Part shown: in pieces, positions 53,949 through 63,330 of the stretch
Position numbering within the stretch: the stretch's first letter is position 1
Layout: each line of letters opens with the position of its first letter
Assembly: GCF_002872335.1 (NCBI RefSeq)
Contig: NZ_NJAG01000005.1
Coordinates: 62,001-126,000, forward strand
Origin: Siphonobacter sp. BAB-5405
GTDB lineage: Bacteria; Bacteroidota; Bacteroidia; Cytophagales; Spirosomataceae
DNA length: 64,000 nucleotides
Direction of reading: 5' to 3'
Notes under the pieces: model-generated
Databases searched by the model: none
What the model saw: only the letters and a program-made list of their open reading frames with translations
Told to the model about the DNA's origin: nothing
Made by a program: the position numbers and the translations under genes

Positions 53949-55145
53949 TTACAAACTTTGCGTAATCCCCAGTTCTAATCCCCGTAACTCAGCCAGTCCC
54001 CGTAACCTTCCAATAGCTGTATACCCTGGATTCGTCCGTTTTTCGGGATTCAGATCATCCAGCATCCGGTGACCGTGGTCAGGTCGCATGGGAATATTTA
54101 CATCCGTACGTCCTTCCTTTTCCCGACGTTTCATTTCTCCCACGGCGGCTTTCATTACCTCGTACATCCCCGCATGCCCTTCCAGGTGATTAGCTTCGTG
54201 GAAGGTCTCCGGTACCTCGTCAATTTCGCGGTGCACGCTCCGTAAATGGAGGAAATACGTACGGGGTCCGAACTCCTGTAGCATAGCGGGCAAATCATTA
54301 TCCGCCCGTACCCCAAAACTTCCCGTACAGAAGGTCAGTCCATTCGCAGGCGAATCCGCTACCGAGAACATCTCACGAATATCCGCTGCCGTACTCACCA
54401 CCCGCGGTAATCCCAGAATCGGCCGTGGCGGATCATCCGGGTGAATACAAAGCTTCACCCCTACTTCTTCGGCTACGGGTACTACTGCTCGCAGGAAGTA
54501 ATACAGGTTTTGCCGGAGTTCGAAGTCACCGATTTCAGCGTAATAATCCAGTACTTTCTGGAATTGCTCAACGGTGAAACTTTCTTCCGAACCGGGCAGA
54601 CCCGCAATGATATTACGAATCAGTAAGGCTTTCTGACTTTCGTTTAACGTCTTAAAGTAAACCTCGGCCCGTTGACGGAAAGATTCCGAGTATTCGGCCT
54701 CCGCCGCCGAACGCTTCAGTATAAATAACTCGAAAGCTGCGAAGGCGACGGCATCAAACCGCAGGGCTTCCGACCCGTCGGGTACGACGTAGGCCAGATC
54801 CGTTCGCGTCCAATCGAGTACGGGCATGAAGTTGTAACACACCGTCGTGATGCCTTGCTGAGCCAGATTACGCAAAGTTTGCTGATAATTGGCAATGAGC
54901 TGATCCCGGTCGGGCATGGCTCGCTTGATGTGCTCGTGCACGGGTACACTTTCGACTACAGCCCATTCCAGTCCAGCTGCCTCGATTAGCGTTTTGCGGG
55001 ATTCAATGGCTTCGGGAGTCCAGATTTTACCGTTAGGCACTTCGTGTAAGGCCGAGACGATACCCGTAGCTCCGGCTTGCCGAATGTCCGACAACCGTAC
55101 GGGATCTTTCGGACCAAACCAGCGAAAAGATTGAAGAAGAGGCAT
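53949..55145 (-). CDS. uxuA: Mannonate dehydratase
   Basis: 398 residues. UxuA dehydrates D-mannonate (from glucuronate via fructuronate) to 2-keto-3-deoxygluconate, with a metal in a TIM barrel. [81 protein letters not shown] and the C-terminal [13 protein letters not shown] are all typical, and the length equals the E. coli enzyme (394). It is the last of three co-oriented uronate genes, 208 bases after uxaA. Likely controlled with them by the GntR-type site upstream of uxaB. Confidence 0.97.
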   Translation of the reverse strand: MPLLQSFRWFGPKDPVRLSDIRQAGATGIVSALHEVPNGKIWTPEAIESRKTLIEAAGLEWAVVESVPVHEHIKRAMPDRDQLIANYQQTLRNLAQQGITTVCYNFMPVLDWTRTDLAYVVPDGSEALRFDAVAFAAFELFILKRSAAEAEYSESFRQRAEVYFKTLNESQKALLIRNIIAGLPGSEESFTVEQFQKVLDYYAEIGDFELRQNLYYFLRAVVPVAEEVGVKLCIHPDDPPRPILGLPRVVSTAADIREMFSVADSPANGLTFCTGSFGVRADNDLPAMLQEFGPRTYFLHLRSVHREIDEVPETFHEANHLEGHAGMYEVMKAAVGEMKRREKEGRTDVNIPMRPDHGHRMLDDLNPEKRTNPGYTAIGRLRGLAELRGLELGITQSL

Positions 55146-55353
55146 AAAAGAGTTTAGAGTTTTCCGTTGTCTGTTTTCAGTTAAAGGGTTCTTGGCGAAC
55201 CTTTAGTCTGAACTGCGTGAGCCGTATCATTCGCTACGAAATCTCAACTGCTCCGTCTACCCATCAGACAAAAATCCTAAAAAACTGAACAGGCCACCGC
55301 AGTAGATTACGATCGTTACCCATTCAATTTTTTAGGATTAAATGACGTAGTAC

Positions 55354-57006
55354 TTACAGCGATACGCCACGTTTCCAGGGGATGAAATCATCCTGACCCA
55401 GCCGCACCGAGTGCGGGGTAACCTGACCGCTGGCAACCTGAATGACGTAATCCAGAATGCGTTCGCCCGCTTCATCGATGGTTTCCTGACCGTCGATGAT
55501 GGTACCACAGTTGATGTCGATAATATCGTTCATCTTGTGGTACAGCTTCGTGTTCGTCGAAAGCTTGATGACGGGGGCAACCGGATTACCCGTAGGCGTA
55601 CCCAGACCCGTGGTAAACAAAACGACGGTGGCTCCCGAAGCTACTTCAGCCGTGGTACTCTCCACGTCGTTTCCGGGGGTACAAACCAGGTTCAGACCGG
55701 GCTTGGTCACTTTCTCAGGGTAATCCAGCACATCTACAACGGGTGAATTCCCACCTTTTTTCGCGGCTCCGGCAGACTTGATGGCGTCCGTAATCAATCC
55801 ATCCTTGATATTACCGGGTGAGGGATTCATGTAAAAACCAGAACCTACGGCTTCCGCCCGCGAATTGTAGATTTTCATCAGCGAGTTGAACTTCAAAGCC
55901 GTTTCTTCATCGACGCAACGATCCGACAGTTCCTGTTCTACACCGCAGAGTTCCGGAAATTCCGCCAGAATGACGGTACCGCCCAGCGATATGAGAATAT
56001 CTGACGTATGACCAATCGCCGGATTCGCCGAAATTCCGGAAAACCCGTCCGAACCACCGCATTCCAGTCCAATGACCAGCTTGGAAAGCGGAGCGGGCTG
56101 ACGTTCAATTTTATTGGCTTCGATTAGTCCAGCAAAGGTTTGCTTGATCGCTCCGGCAATGAGTTTCTCTTCTGAACCAATTTCCTGCTGCTCAAATACG
56201 TACAGCGGCTTGGCAAAGTTCGGGTCCCGCTTGGCAATTTCCTCCTTCAGAATCGATACCTGAGCGTTCTGGCAACCCAGACTTAGTACCGTGACTCCCG
56301 CCACGTTGGGGTGCGTCGCATAGCCAGCCAGCAGGCCACACAGAGCCTGAGCGTCCGAACGCGTACCGCCGCAACCCATTTCGTGGTTGAGGAATTTTAC
56401 ACCATCCACGTTCGGAAACAGGCGGGTTTGGGTCGCTGTTTCTTCCTCAATGGCTAAATCGGCGTTGAGAATGTCCGTTACGGATTTGCCGGAACGGTAC
56501 AGGCTAATCAACTGCTCAGTCTGATCTTTCCAGACCTGATTTTTGCCGTAGCCCAGGGAATCCACCAGGGCTTCCCGCATGACTTCCAAATTCCGGGTTT
56601 CGCAGAATACCATGGGCAGTACGATCCAGTAATTGGCCGTACCTACGCTTCCATCCTGCCGGTGATACCCCAGGAAAGATCGCTGCTTAAACTTGGTTGT
56701 ATCGGGTTGGGTCCATTCCAGCTTACGCGATCCCAATCCAAAATCGTCCGAGGCGTGACGCGTATTGAACGTGTGCATGAGTCCGCCTTTGGGGATAAAC
56801 TGCTTGGCCTTCCCTACCAGCACACCGTACATGGTAATGTCTTCATCGACGGCCCGATCTTCCGTCAGAAATTTATGCTTGGCCGCAATATCATCGACCA
56901 GCTCGTAATCGACCCCCTGAAACGAAATGATCTCGCCTTTTTTCAGATCAGTTAGGGCGACAATAACGTTATCGGCGGGGTGGACTTTTAATACTCGTTG
57001 CTGCAT
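55354..57006 (-). CDS. uxaA: Altronate dehydratase
   Basis: 550 residues. UxaA dehydrates D-altronate (from galacturonate via tagaturonate) to 2-keto-3-deoxygluconate. The N-terminal SAF-like domain (LKVHPADNVIVALTDLKKGE) is joined to the main dehydratase domain with RHGSDGSVGTANYWIV-like start (FLGYHRQDGSVGTANYWIVL), HEMGCGGTRSDAQALCGLLAGY, LIGLECGGSDGFSGISANPAIG and DYVIQVASGQVTPHSVR. Length fits the full two-domain form (about 495-550). Second of three co-oriented uronate genes, 86 bases after uxaB. Confidence 0.96.
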   Translation of the reverse strand: MQQRVLKVHPADNVIVALTDLKKGEIISFQGVDYELVDDIAAKHKFLTEDRAVDEDITMYGVLVGKAKQFIPKGGLMHTFNTRHASDDFGLGSRKLEWTQPDTTKFKQRSFLGYHRQDGSVGTANYWIVLPMVFCETRNLEVMREALVDSLGYGKNQVWKDQTEQLISLYRSGKSVTDILNADLAIEEETATQTRLFPNVDGVKFLNHEMGCGGTRSDAQALCGLLAGYATHPNVAGVTVLSLGCQNAQVSILKEEIAKRDPNFAKPLYVFEQQEIGSEEKLIAGAIKQTFAGLIEANKIERQPAPLSKLVIGLECGGSDGFSGISANPAIGHTSDILISLGGTVILAEFPELCGVEQELSDRCVDEETALKFNSLMKIYNSRAEAVGSGFYMNPSPGNIKDGLITDAIKSAGAAKKGGNSPVVDVLDYPEKVTKPGLNLVCTPGNDVESTTAEVASGATVVLFTTGLGTPTGNPVAPVIKLSTNTKLYHKMNDIIDINCGTIIDGQETIDEAGERILDYVIQVASGQVTPHSVRLGQDDFIPWKRGVSL

Positions 57007-57092
57007 GGGAGTAAAGGATTCTTTCTTTCAAAAGATGAAATCCGGACCTTGCTACCCGAATTTCCAATGGAAAAGAAATGAATAAAAATCAG

Positions 57093-58607
57093 TTAAGATA
57101 AAGCGGCCTCAAAAGCGGCTTCCGGACTTTCCTGAAGCTTGTTCAAATAGAACGCCACCCGCTCGCCGAAGCCAGGTAAGGCATTTAGATCCGTACCCCA
57201 GAAATCCGTATTGCCGAGTACTTCCGAAAGTTCGCCCTGACGCGACCACCAATCGAAGTACCAGCCAGCGGGTTCGTCCTGAATGAGGTATGATTCGCCG
57301 TTTCGTTCGCCAAAGTACTTGCCTCCTTCTTCTTTCACGGCCTTCATGAACAGTACATACGCCGCAAAACCCAGGGCAAAACGCTCCGGAGCCGTGCCCG
57401 TCTGTTCGTAATGCTTGAGTAGCAAAGGCACGTTACGGGTTTTCATCTTAGAGGTATAGTACAACGTAATACTGAGCAGTTTATGTTCCAGAAAGGGATT
57501 GGAAAAACGGTTCAGCAGACTGGCTCCGTACGTACGGGCTACCTCCAGCTCGATCGGGTATGGAATGGCCGGGGCCAGTTCTTCAAACATCAATTCTTTC
57601 ACATAGCGACTCGATACAGGATCGACCATGCTTTCGCGAACGGCGTTTTTACCCGAAAGATAATTCAGTCCGCAGGTCAGGGTGTGCGAGCCATTCAGCA
57701 GGCGAAGTTTCAGCTCCCGGTAGCGATCAATATCGGGTTTGATGATCACCCCTAAGGCATTGGCTTCGTCACAATCCACGGCGTCAAAACTCAGTACGCT
57801 TTTTACTTTTTCATCGCCTTCAATAGCCCAGAGGCGGTATACTTCTGATACGCAGAGCAGGCCATCTTCATAGCCTAGTTTCTGCTGGTATTCGGCCTGA
57901 TCCGTCGCGTTAGGTTTTCCGGGAACAATCCGGTCTACCAGTGAATTACAGAAGGAGTTGGCCGTTTCCAGCCACTGAATAAAGTCAGCTTCGAGATTCC
58001 CGCGACGAGCCAGCTCCAGTACAATTTTCCGCAGATTCGTACCATTGTCAGGCACAAGCTCGGTGGGTACAATCACCATACCGCTTTTGGCTGAACCGTT
58101 AAACGCTTTCCAGCGAGCGTACAGAAAGGCCGTCAGTTTACCCGGAAATGATTTGGGAGGCGTGGCCTGCAAATCTTCGGTTTCGTCGAGCTGAATACCG
58201 ATTTCCGTCGTATTCGAAGTAACAATCTGCATCTCGGGATTGCTCGCACAGGCCAGAATTTCGGCCCATTGGCTCGGAGCAGCCAGGGTACGGGAAATAC
58301 TGGCGTTGACGATGTATTCTTCAATCGGTTGTCCATCTTCGCCCAGGCCCCGAATCACCTGCGTAAAGAGTTGATCCTGCCGATCAAATTCGGACGTATC
58401 GCTTCCGGTTGATTTCACCACCACGATTCGACCGTTGAATACGCCCTGTTGATTGGCTTTGTCCACAAAATAGTCGCACAACCCCCGCAGCAACACGCCC
58501 GTACCAAATTGCAGAATGCGTTCGGGTAATTCAAAAACGGAGGGATTGGGTAATTGAACCGGCACAGTTGCCGAAATTTGGGGCAAGTTTTTGCGGGAAA
58601 GCAACAT
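57093..58607 (-). CDS. uxaB: Tagaturonate reductase
   Basis: From MLLSRKNLPQISATVPVQLP (start 58607) the protein has 504 residues. UxaB reduces D-tagaturonate to D-altronate with NADH. The N-terminal Rossmann core has RILQFGTGVLLRGLCDYFVDKAN, the catalytic region has MVIVPTELVPDNGTNLRKIVLE, and LKLRLLNGSHTLTCGLNYLSG is a mannitol-dehydrogenase-superfamily signature. It feeds UxaA encoded next. An upstream in-frame ATG at 58715 adds 36 non-conserved residues past the operator-like palindrome and is rejected. Upstream lies the GntR-type site at 58705-58716. uxaC (isomerase) and kdg genes are not in the window. Confidence 0.93.
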   Translation of the reverse strand: MLLSRKNLPQISATVPVQLPNPSVFELPERILQFGTGVLLRGLCDYFVDKANQQGVFNGRIVVVKSTGSDTSEFDRQDQLFTQVIRGLGEDGQPIEEYIVNASISRTLAAPSQWAEILACASNPEMQIVTSNTTEIGIQLDETEDLQATPPKSFPGKLTAFLYARWKAFNGSAKSGMVIVPTELVPDNGTNLRKIVLELARRGNLEADFIQWLETANSFCNSLVDRIVPGKPNATDQAEYQQKLGYEDGLLCVSEVYRLWAIEGDEKVKSVLSFDAVDCDEANALGVIIKPDIDRYRELKLRLLNGSHTLTCGLNYLSGKNAVRESMVDPVSSRYVKELMFEELAPAIPYPIELEVARTYGASLLNRFSNPFLEHKLLSITLYYTSKMKTRNVPLLLKHYEQTGTAPERFALGFAAYVLFMKAVKEEGGKYFGERNGESYLIQDEPAGWYFDWWSRQGELSEVLGNTDFWGTDLNALPGFGERVAFYLNKLQESPEAAFEAALS

Positions 58608-58704
58608 GACTAAAGCGTTAGTAAAGTTTGAAGTAGAGGGTTGGAAGTTTGCCGTAATCATCCAAGATAAGCTGGATGATTTGCTGATCAGCTCTTCTTC
58701 TACC

Positions 58705-58716
58705 CTTGTATACAAG
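58705..58716. promoter_or_regulatory. GntR-type operator palindrome before uxaB
   Basis: CTTGTATACAAG is a perfect 12-base palindrome, identical to the core of the Bacillus GntR operator (ACTTGTATACAAGT) and close to UxuR/ExuR sites. It lies 98-109 bases before the uxaB ATG, in the divergent uxaB-mnmD spacer. A uronate-responsive GntR-family repressor is the likely ligand; none is encoded here. Confidence 0.6.
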
Positions 58717-58790
58717 TGAAATTTTTTCGAATGATTCGTCTGTAAGGAAGGACGGGCGAAGTCAGATCATACCCTGAATAAAAAGAAATA

Positions 58791-59528
58791 ATGGAAGCAG
58801 GAAGCTCAAACCCTACGCATTCGGATCCGACACACGCATCGAATGAGCTGGTACTCACCAAGGACGGTAGTCATACGCTCTACTCGGCCCGCTTTAACCA
58901 GTGGTATCATTCCCTGCACGGAGCTTTTGATGAATCGAAACGTATCTTTCTGGAATTAGGGCTGGATTATTTACTGGAATCGGGAAAGCAGGAAATCCGG
59001 ATTCTGGAAATGGGCTTTGGTACGGGCTTCAACGCTCTCCTGACCTTACTTAAGGCCGGGCAGTCACCCGTTGCCGTACATTATACCAGCCTGGAAGCAT
59101 ATCCCGTTCCGCCCGAAGCGTATCGGCAACTCAATTACGACGAGTTTATGCACGCATCAGTTTTACAATCGCTGCACGAGGCGGTCTGGGACACGGACGT
59201 ACGCCTGTCGCCCACCTTCACCCTGCGTAAAGTTCACGCCACTCTTCAGGATTTTCTGGCGAATGCACCCCTCGGCGAGCCGTACGATCTGGTCTATTAC
59301 GACGCCTTTGCTCCCAGCTCACAGCCAGAACTCTGGACTACTGAAGTTTTTTCCGGAATCGGCCGCCATTTGCAGGTGGGTAGCCTATTGACTACCTATT
59401 GCTCCAAAAGCGTTGTACGGAGGGCCTTACAAGCGGCTGGTTTTCGCGTCGAAAAACATCCCGGACCGCAGGGCAAGCGGGAGGTAGTACGAGCTGTTTG
59501 GGAACCTGAACGTTCAAATGAGTCCTAA
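58791..59528 (+). CDS. mnmD: tRNA wobble-uridine methyltransferase MnmD (MnmC N-domain)
   Basis: 245 residues. A single-domain relative of the methyltransferase half of MnmC, which methylates 5-aminomethyl-2-thiouridine at the tRNA wobble position. The opening ELVLTKDGSHTLYSARFNQWYHSLHGAFDESKRIFLELGL is the DUF752/MnmD lead; the SAM site is ILEMGFGTGFNALLTLL; YYDAFAPSSQPELWTTEVFSG is the family signature; and YCSKSVVRRALQAAGFRVEKHPGPQGKREVVRA closes the fold. The oxidase half of MnmC is absent, as expected where MnmE-MnmG make the amino form directly. It is divergent from uxaB across 183 bases. Confidence 0.94.
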   Translation: MEAGSSNPTHSDPTHASNELVLTKDGSHTLYSARFNQWYHSLHGAFDESKRIFLELGLDYLLESGKQEIRILEMGFGTGFNALLTLLKAGQSPVAVHYTSLEAYPVPPEAYRQLNYDEFMHASVLQSLHEAVWDTDVRLSPTFTLRKVHATLQDFLANAPLGEPYDLVYYDAFAPSSQPELWTTEVFSGIGRHLQVGSLLTTYCSKSVVRRALQAAGFRVEKHPGPQGKREVVRAVWEPERSNES

Positions 59529-59551
59529 AACTGACATTTTTTAACTGTTTT

Positions 59552-59606
59552 AGACATTTTGTCAGTAATTTATTTTCCAGATTATCGGAAATAAGACATT
59601 TTGTCA
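59552..59606. promoter_or_regulatory. Repeated AGACATTTTGTCA sites upstream of hsp20
   Basis: AGACATTTTGTCA occurs exactly at 59552-59564 and again at 59594-59606 (42 bases centre to centre, about four helical turns), each containing the inverted GACA/TGTC halves. A half-copy CTGACATTTT is at 59531. The sites sit 105-160 bases before the Hsp20 start and could bind a stress regulator; the identity of that regulator is unknown. Confidence 0.45.
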
Positions 59607-59710
59607 CTAAATTTTCAATTTTTGAGTTTGGTATAGCTGTTTTAATTATAGAGTCGTCCGACAATCAATGAGTCGGTTGAACATCGAAAACAATAAAAAA
59701 CGTTATAGCC

Positions 59711-60148
59711 ATGTCACTCGTGAAATTTCATCAACCTGCATTCCCTTCTTTAGTAAATCGTTTCTTTAACGATGACTTCTTTCAATCGTACAACCAGGTA
59801 GCTGGTAAGAATGAGTTCCATAATTTGCCTGCTGTCAATGTCAAAGAAAGCGAAGGAAACTTCCAGCTTGAACTGGCTGCCCCTGGTTTGAAAAAAGAAG
59901 ACTTTAAAGTAAGCGTACACGAAAATCGCCTGGTCATTTCAGTCAAGAAAGAGAGCCAGAACGAAGAGAAAGCCGAAAAATACAGCCGGAAAGAATTCAG
60001 CTACAGCAGTTTCCAACGGGCCTTTGTATTACCCAAAACCGTAGATGGCGAGAAAATCGAAGCCAGCTATACCGACGGAATCCTGTACCTGACGCTCCCG
60101 AAAAAAGAAGAAGCAAAAGCACAGCCTCGTGAAATTTCCATTGCCTAA
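59711..60148 (+). CDS. hsp20: Small heat-shock protein (Hsp20 / alpha-crystallin)
   Basis: 145 residues. The alpha-crystallin domain (about 40-130) is evident: LPAVNVKESEGNFQLELAAPGLKKEDFKVSVHENRLVISVKKESQ, then YSSFQRAFVLPKTVDGEKIEASYTDGILYLTLPKKE, with a short N-terminus (LVKFHQPAFPSLVNRFFNDDFFQSYN). These oligomeric ATP-independent chaperones hold unfolding proteins for refolding. Expression is probably stress-induced; two AGACATTTTGTCA sites lie upstream. Single gene followed by a hairpin. Confidence 0.95.
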   Translation: MSLVKFHQPAFPSLVNRFFNDDFFQSYNQVAGKNEFHNLPAVNVKESEGNFQLELAAPGLKKEDFKVSVHENRLVISVKKESQNEEKAEKYSRKEFSYSSFQRAFVLPKTVDGEKIEASYTDGILYLTLPKKEEAKAQPREISIA

Positions 60149-60180
60149 TCTTATCTAGTGCGGTTGGTTCGTGCGGAGGA

Positions 60181-60214
60181 AAGCAGGGAGAACACTAGCG
60201 TTCTCCCTGCTTTC
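60181..60214 (+). terminator. hsp20 terminator
   Basis: AAAGCAGGGAGAAC (60181-60194) pairs perfectly with GTTCTCCCTGCTTT (60201-60214), with an ACTAGC loop. Only a short T run follows. Confidence 0.8.
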
Positions 60215-60424
60215 TTAACATTCAGCCCGCTCATTTCCCTATTATCACAATCTGTTGTTAAAAAACCTTAATCCCTTTATTTTCGCAACAGATTCTCTCT
60301 AAACCGCGTTAAGATTAGCAAGTCTAAGAACTTAACTAGAACAACTTTTCGCTGATTCGATTTTGGAGCACTTTTTTACGTAAACTAGTAATGAATTTCC
60401 CTCTCCAAACAACGTTTAACAGCT

Positions 60425-61948
60425 ATGAATAACAGCAATTGGAAATCTTTAGCCCTGGTTGGGGTATTGAGTAGCGGAATTACCCTGGGTGGAGCTCACC
60501 TCTTGGGATTAGGCTCTCAACGGGATGTGGTACTGACTGAAGCCAACGCTTCAGGAGCGGGTGCGAAGTTCACCACGAACATGGCCGGTATTCCCGGCGA
60601 TTTCGTAGCGGCTGCCGATAAATCGACGCCGGCGGTGGTACACATCAAATCAAAAGTCGTACGTCAGGTGAGTCAGCGGCAGATGCCCAGCATCTTCGAC
60701 TTCTTTGGCGATGAAGACTTCGGTGGTGGCCGTCGTCAGCCTCAACGTCAGGAAGGCATGGCCTCAGGTTCGGGTGTGATTATCAGTCCCGATGGATATA
60801 TTGTTACGAACAACCACGTCGTAGCCGACGCTTCCGAGCTGGAAGTAGTACTGAGCGACAAACGGAAGTTTAAGGCAAAACTCGTAGGTACGGACCCCAA
60901 CACGGATATCGCCGTGATTCAGTTGCAGGGCGAAAAACTGCCCGCCAACCTGCCGTATCTGCCCTTTGCAAACTCGGATGATATTAAAGTAGGTGAATGG
61001 GTACTGGCCGTAGGTAACCCCTTTGATCTGGAATCAACGGTTACGGCAGGTATCGTGAGTGCGAAAGGCCGTTCCATTGGTATCCTGGGTGATCGTGAGA
61101 AAGCTCAGAGTCCGATTGAAGCCTTCATCCAAACGGATGCGGCCGTAAACCCCGGTAACTCGGGTGGTGCTCTGGTCAATTCCAGAGGCGACCTGATCGG
61201 TATTAATACGGCCATTGCCGGTGGTCAGACGGGTACGTACGTCGGTTATTCGTTTGCTGTACCTTCTAACCTGGTGAAGAAAGTAGCCAGTGATTTGCTG
61301 AAGTACGGTAACGTTCAACGCGGTTACCTGGGTATTTCACAAATGCAGGTAGTGGATGACAAGCTGGCCAGCCAGAAAGATCTGAAAGCTACTTCCGGTA
61401 TTTACTTCGGTAGCTTCGGTGAAAACCCGAACGCCAGTGCTGCGAAAGCCGCTGGTCTGAAAATCGGTGACGTCATTGTGAAAGTAGACGGTAAAGACGT
61501 CAACGACTTGCCTCGTCTGGTAGAACTGGTCGGTGCTCAGCATAAACCCGGTGACGTGGTCGTAGTAACCGTAAACCGCGATGGTCAACTGAAAGATTTC
61601 AACGTTACGCTGAAAAACATGGACGGTAGCACGGGTATCGTAAAATCGCCGGTTTCTTCACTCGTACAAGTTGAATCCGTAGGTGCCAAACTGGACAACG
61701 TGACGAACAACGAGAAATCGAAATTCCGCATCAACGGTGGAGCCAAAGTGGTGGAAGTACTGTCCGATGGCTGGATGGAATACCAGGAAGTTCCGGTAGG
61801 CTTTATCATTACCAAAATTGATGATACGGTTATCAAAGATGCCAAACAAGCGGGTGACCTGCTGGCGAATCGTCGGGGTCGCGTGCGGATCATTGGTATC
61901 GATCCTTCAAGCGGACAACAATATCGTCTGGAAGGTACCTTACGTTAA
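60425..61948 (+). CDS. Do-family periplasmic serine protease (HtrA/DegP)
   Basis: 507 residues. An N-terminal signal anchor (KSLALVGVLSSGITLGGAHLLGLG) leads a trypsin-like domain with the full triad His131 (TNNHVVAD), Asp161 (NTDIAVIQL) and Ser246 (NPGNSGGALVN). Two PDZ domains follow (about 290-385 with VQRGYLGISQMQ, and about 405-505). Do proteases degrade or chaperone misfolded envelope proteins. It lies downstream of hsp20 but has its own 276-base spacer, containing a 9-base inverted pair AATCTGTTG/CAACAGATT near 60249-60304. A terminator follows. Confidence 0.95.
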   Translation: MNNSNWKSLALVGVLSSGITLGGAHLLGLGSQRDVVLTEANASGAGAKFTTNMAGIPGDFVAAADKSTPAVVHIKSKVVRQVSQRQMPSIFDFFGDEDFGGGRRQPQRQEGMASGSGVIISPDGYIVTNNHVVADASELEVVLSDKRKFKAKLVGTDPNTDIAVIQLQGEKLPANLPYLPFANSDDIKVGEWVLAVGNPFDLESTVTAGIVSAKGRSIGILGDREKAQSPIEAFIQTDAAVNPGNSGGALVNSRGDLIGINTAIAGGQTGTYVGYSFAVPSNLVKKVASDLLKYGNVQRGYLGISQMQVVDDKLASQKDLKATSGIYFGSFGENPNASAAKAAGLKIGDVIVKVDGKDVNDLPRLVELVGAQHKPGDVVVVTVNRDGQLKDFNVTLKNMDGSTGIVKSPVSSLVQVESVGAKLDNVTNNEKSKFRINGGAKVVEVLSDGWMEYQEVPVGFIITKIDDTVIKDAKQAGDLLANRRGRVRIIGIDPSSGQQYRLEGTLR

Positions 61949-61960
61949 TTCTTCGTATAA

Positions 61961-61999
61961 ATACAAAAATCCCCGTCAGTTGGCGGGGATTTTTTGTAT
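61961..61999 (+). terminator. Terminator of the HtrA gene
   Basis: ATACAAAAATCCCCG (61961-61975) pairs with CGGGGATTTTTTGTAT (61984-61999), with one bulged T and an eight-base loop. The T run is inside the 3' arm. Confidence 0.88.
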
Positions 62000-62090
62000 T
62001 TATGCGTCTGCAATTGGGTAAAAACGGGAAGCGTTCTTGCTGATGCTTCCGTTTGATTTTACTTTTAAAAGAACTATTCGCGATAGCCTT

Positions 62091-63275
62091 ATGCCGAAGT
62101 TAGACGTGACCGCAGTTGAAACATACGCTAAAGCGTATGCCGCACAACTTTGCAATGAACAGTACGCTCAGCAAAATCGAATCAACGGCGATGCCCTGCT
62201 CCGTTTCAGTCCGGTATCCCAGGTTAACCTTTTTGTCATTCGAGACCTCTACGATGCCTGGAAAGAAACGGCTACTGCCTTTCGTAGCCCGTATTTCAAC
62301 TTTGAAAGTACCGAAGTCAAAACGGCTCTGCAAAGCTTTCTTAATACGGTATCGCAGCACATTTCCGTCGAACGCAAGGATCTGGAAGCCCTGGTAGCGA
62401 AAGCTACCCACGAAAGTCTGGAACTATTACTAGCCCCCAAGGAGTATTTCCAGGGCTGGTTACGCGAACTTCCGGATTATAAGCTTACGGCTGATCAACT
62501 AAAAGCCTTTAAGAAGTACAATCGCATTCATACGGGCATTGCCGGTGGTCTGGCCGAACGTCTGGGCACGGAATCCGCGGCCAGTACAACCCAGGCCATT
62601 TTGTGGCTGGATTCGCTTCTGAATGAATCGAGCCGTCTGGATGCCACGCCAACTATCCTGGATCAGTTTGCGAAAACCCTACCCCTGGATGAATCTACGC
62701 TGTACGTAAAAGAGGCTTCTGCTAACTTTTTCGAACAGGTAGCTCCGGGTATGGCGGGATCTTCCCCCTCGAAGGAAGAAGGATACGCAGGATCATCTCT
62801 GGTAAGTCGGGCGGAATCTTCCGGACCGGAACCCATGGCTTCGACGATTCCCAGCCCTTCGGTACCCGCTCCGGATTACGCCGTTATTCCTACCGCACCT
62901 CCCGTTACCGTTGCGGAAGATGTGACGGCGAGTGTCAATGATCCGTTTGCCATGCAACCGACGAACCTCAACGAAAAATTTCGGCAGAATTCCTCCGCCG
63001 CCGAGGAAACCGTAAGCAGTCAGTTTCAGCATAAACCAATTGCCAGCTTACATAGCTTCATTTCACTCAACCATAAGTTCATTTTCATCAATCAGCTTTT
63101 TCAGGGCGACGCCGCGGCGTACCATCAGGCCGTAGATGAACTCGAAAAATGCCAGAGCTTTGATCAGGCCAAGGATTTGATGAACCGGGTTTATTCAACC
63201 CAGTATAAGTGGCGGGATGTCGCCGATGAGGCCGACGACTTCTACGAAATTGTGAAGAGACGTTTCCAAGGATAA
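62091..63275 (+). CDS. Unknown cytoplasmic protein (394 aa) with Pro/Ser-rich linker
   Basis: From MPKLDVTAVETYAKAYAAQL (start 62091) the protein has 394 residues and no signal peptide or membrane span. An all-helical N-terminal half (to about 225; ALLRFSPVSQVNLFVIRDLYDAW, TALQSFLNTVSQHISVERKDLEALV) is joined by a Ser/Pro/Glu-rich linker (about 230-320) to a compact C-terminal helical block (PIASLHSFISLNHKFIFINQLFQGDAAAYHQAVDELEKC...MNRVYSTQYKW). I do not recognise a Pfam family. Upstream starts at 62037 (TTG) and 62043 are also open. It is followed by a shared terminator. Confidence 0.75.
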   Translation: MPKLDVTAVETYAKAYAAQLCNEQYAQQNRINGDALLRFSPVSQVNLFVIRDLYDAWKETATAFRSPYFNFESTEVKTALQSFLNTVSQHISVERKDLEALVAKATHESLELLLAPKEYFQGWLRELPDYKLTADQLKAFKKYNRIHTGIAGGLAERLGTESAASTTQAILWLDSLLNESSRLDATPTILDQFAKTLPLDESTLYVKEASANFFEQVAPGMAGSSPSKEEGYAGSSLVSRAESSGPEPMASTIPSPSVPAPDYAVIPTAPPVTVAEDVTASVNDPFAMQPTNLNEKFRQNSSAAEETVSSQFQHKPIASLHSFISLNHKFIFINQLFQGDAAAYHQAVDELEKCQSFDQAKDLMNRVYSTQYKWRDVADEADDFYEIVKRRFQG

Positions 63276-63279
63276 AAAG

Positions 63280-63308
63280 AAACCCCGGCTTCTGACAAGC
63301 CGGGGTTT
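63280..63308. terminator. Bidirectional terminator, unknown gene / FKBP gene
   Basis: AAACCCCGGCTT (63280-63291) pairs perfectly with AAGCCGGGGTTT (63297-63308), with a five-base loop, followed by T on the plus strand and by TTTTT on the minus strand. Confidence 0.9.
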
Positions 63309-63330
63309 TACTTGTAAGCGTATTTCTTCA

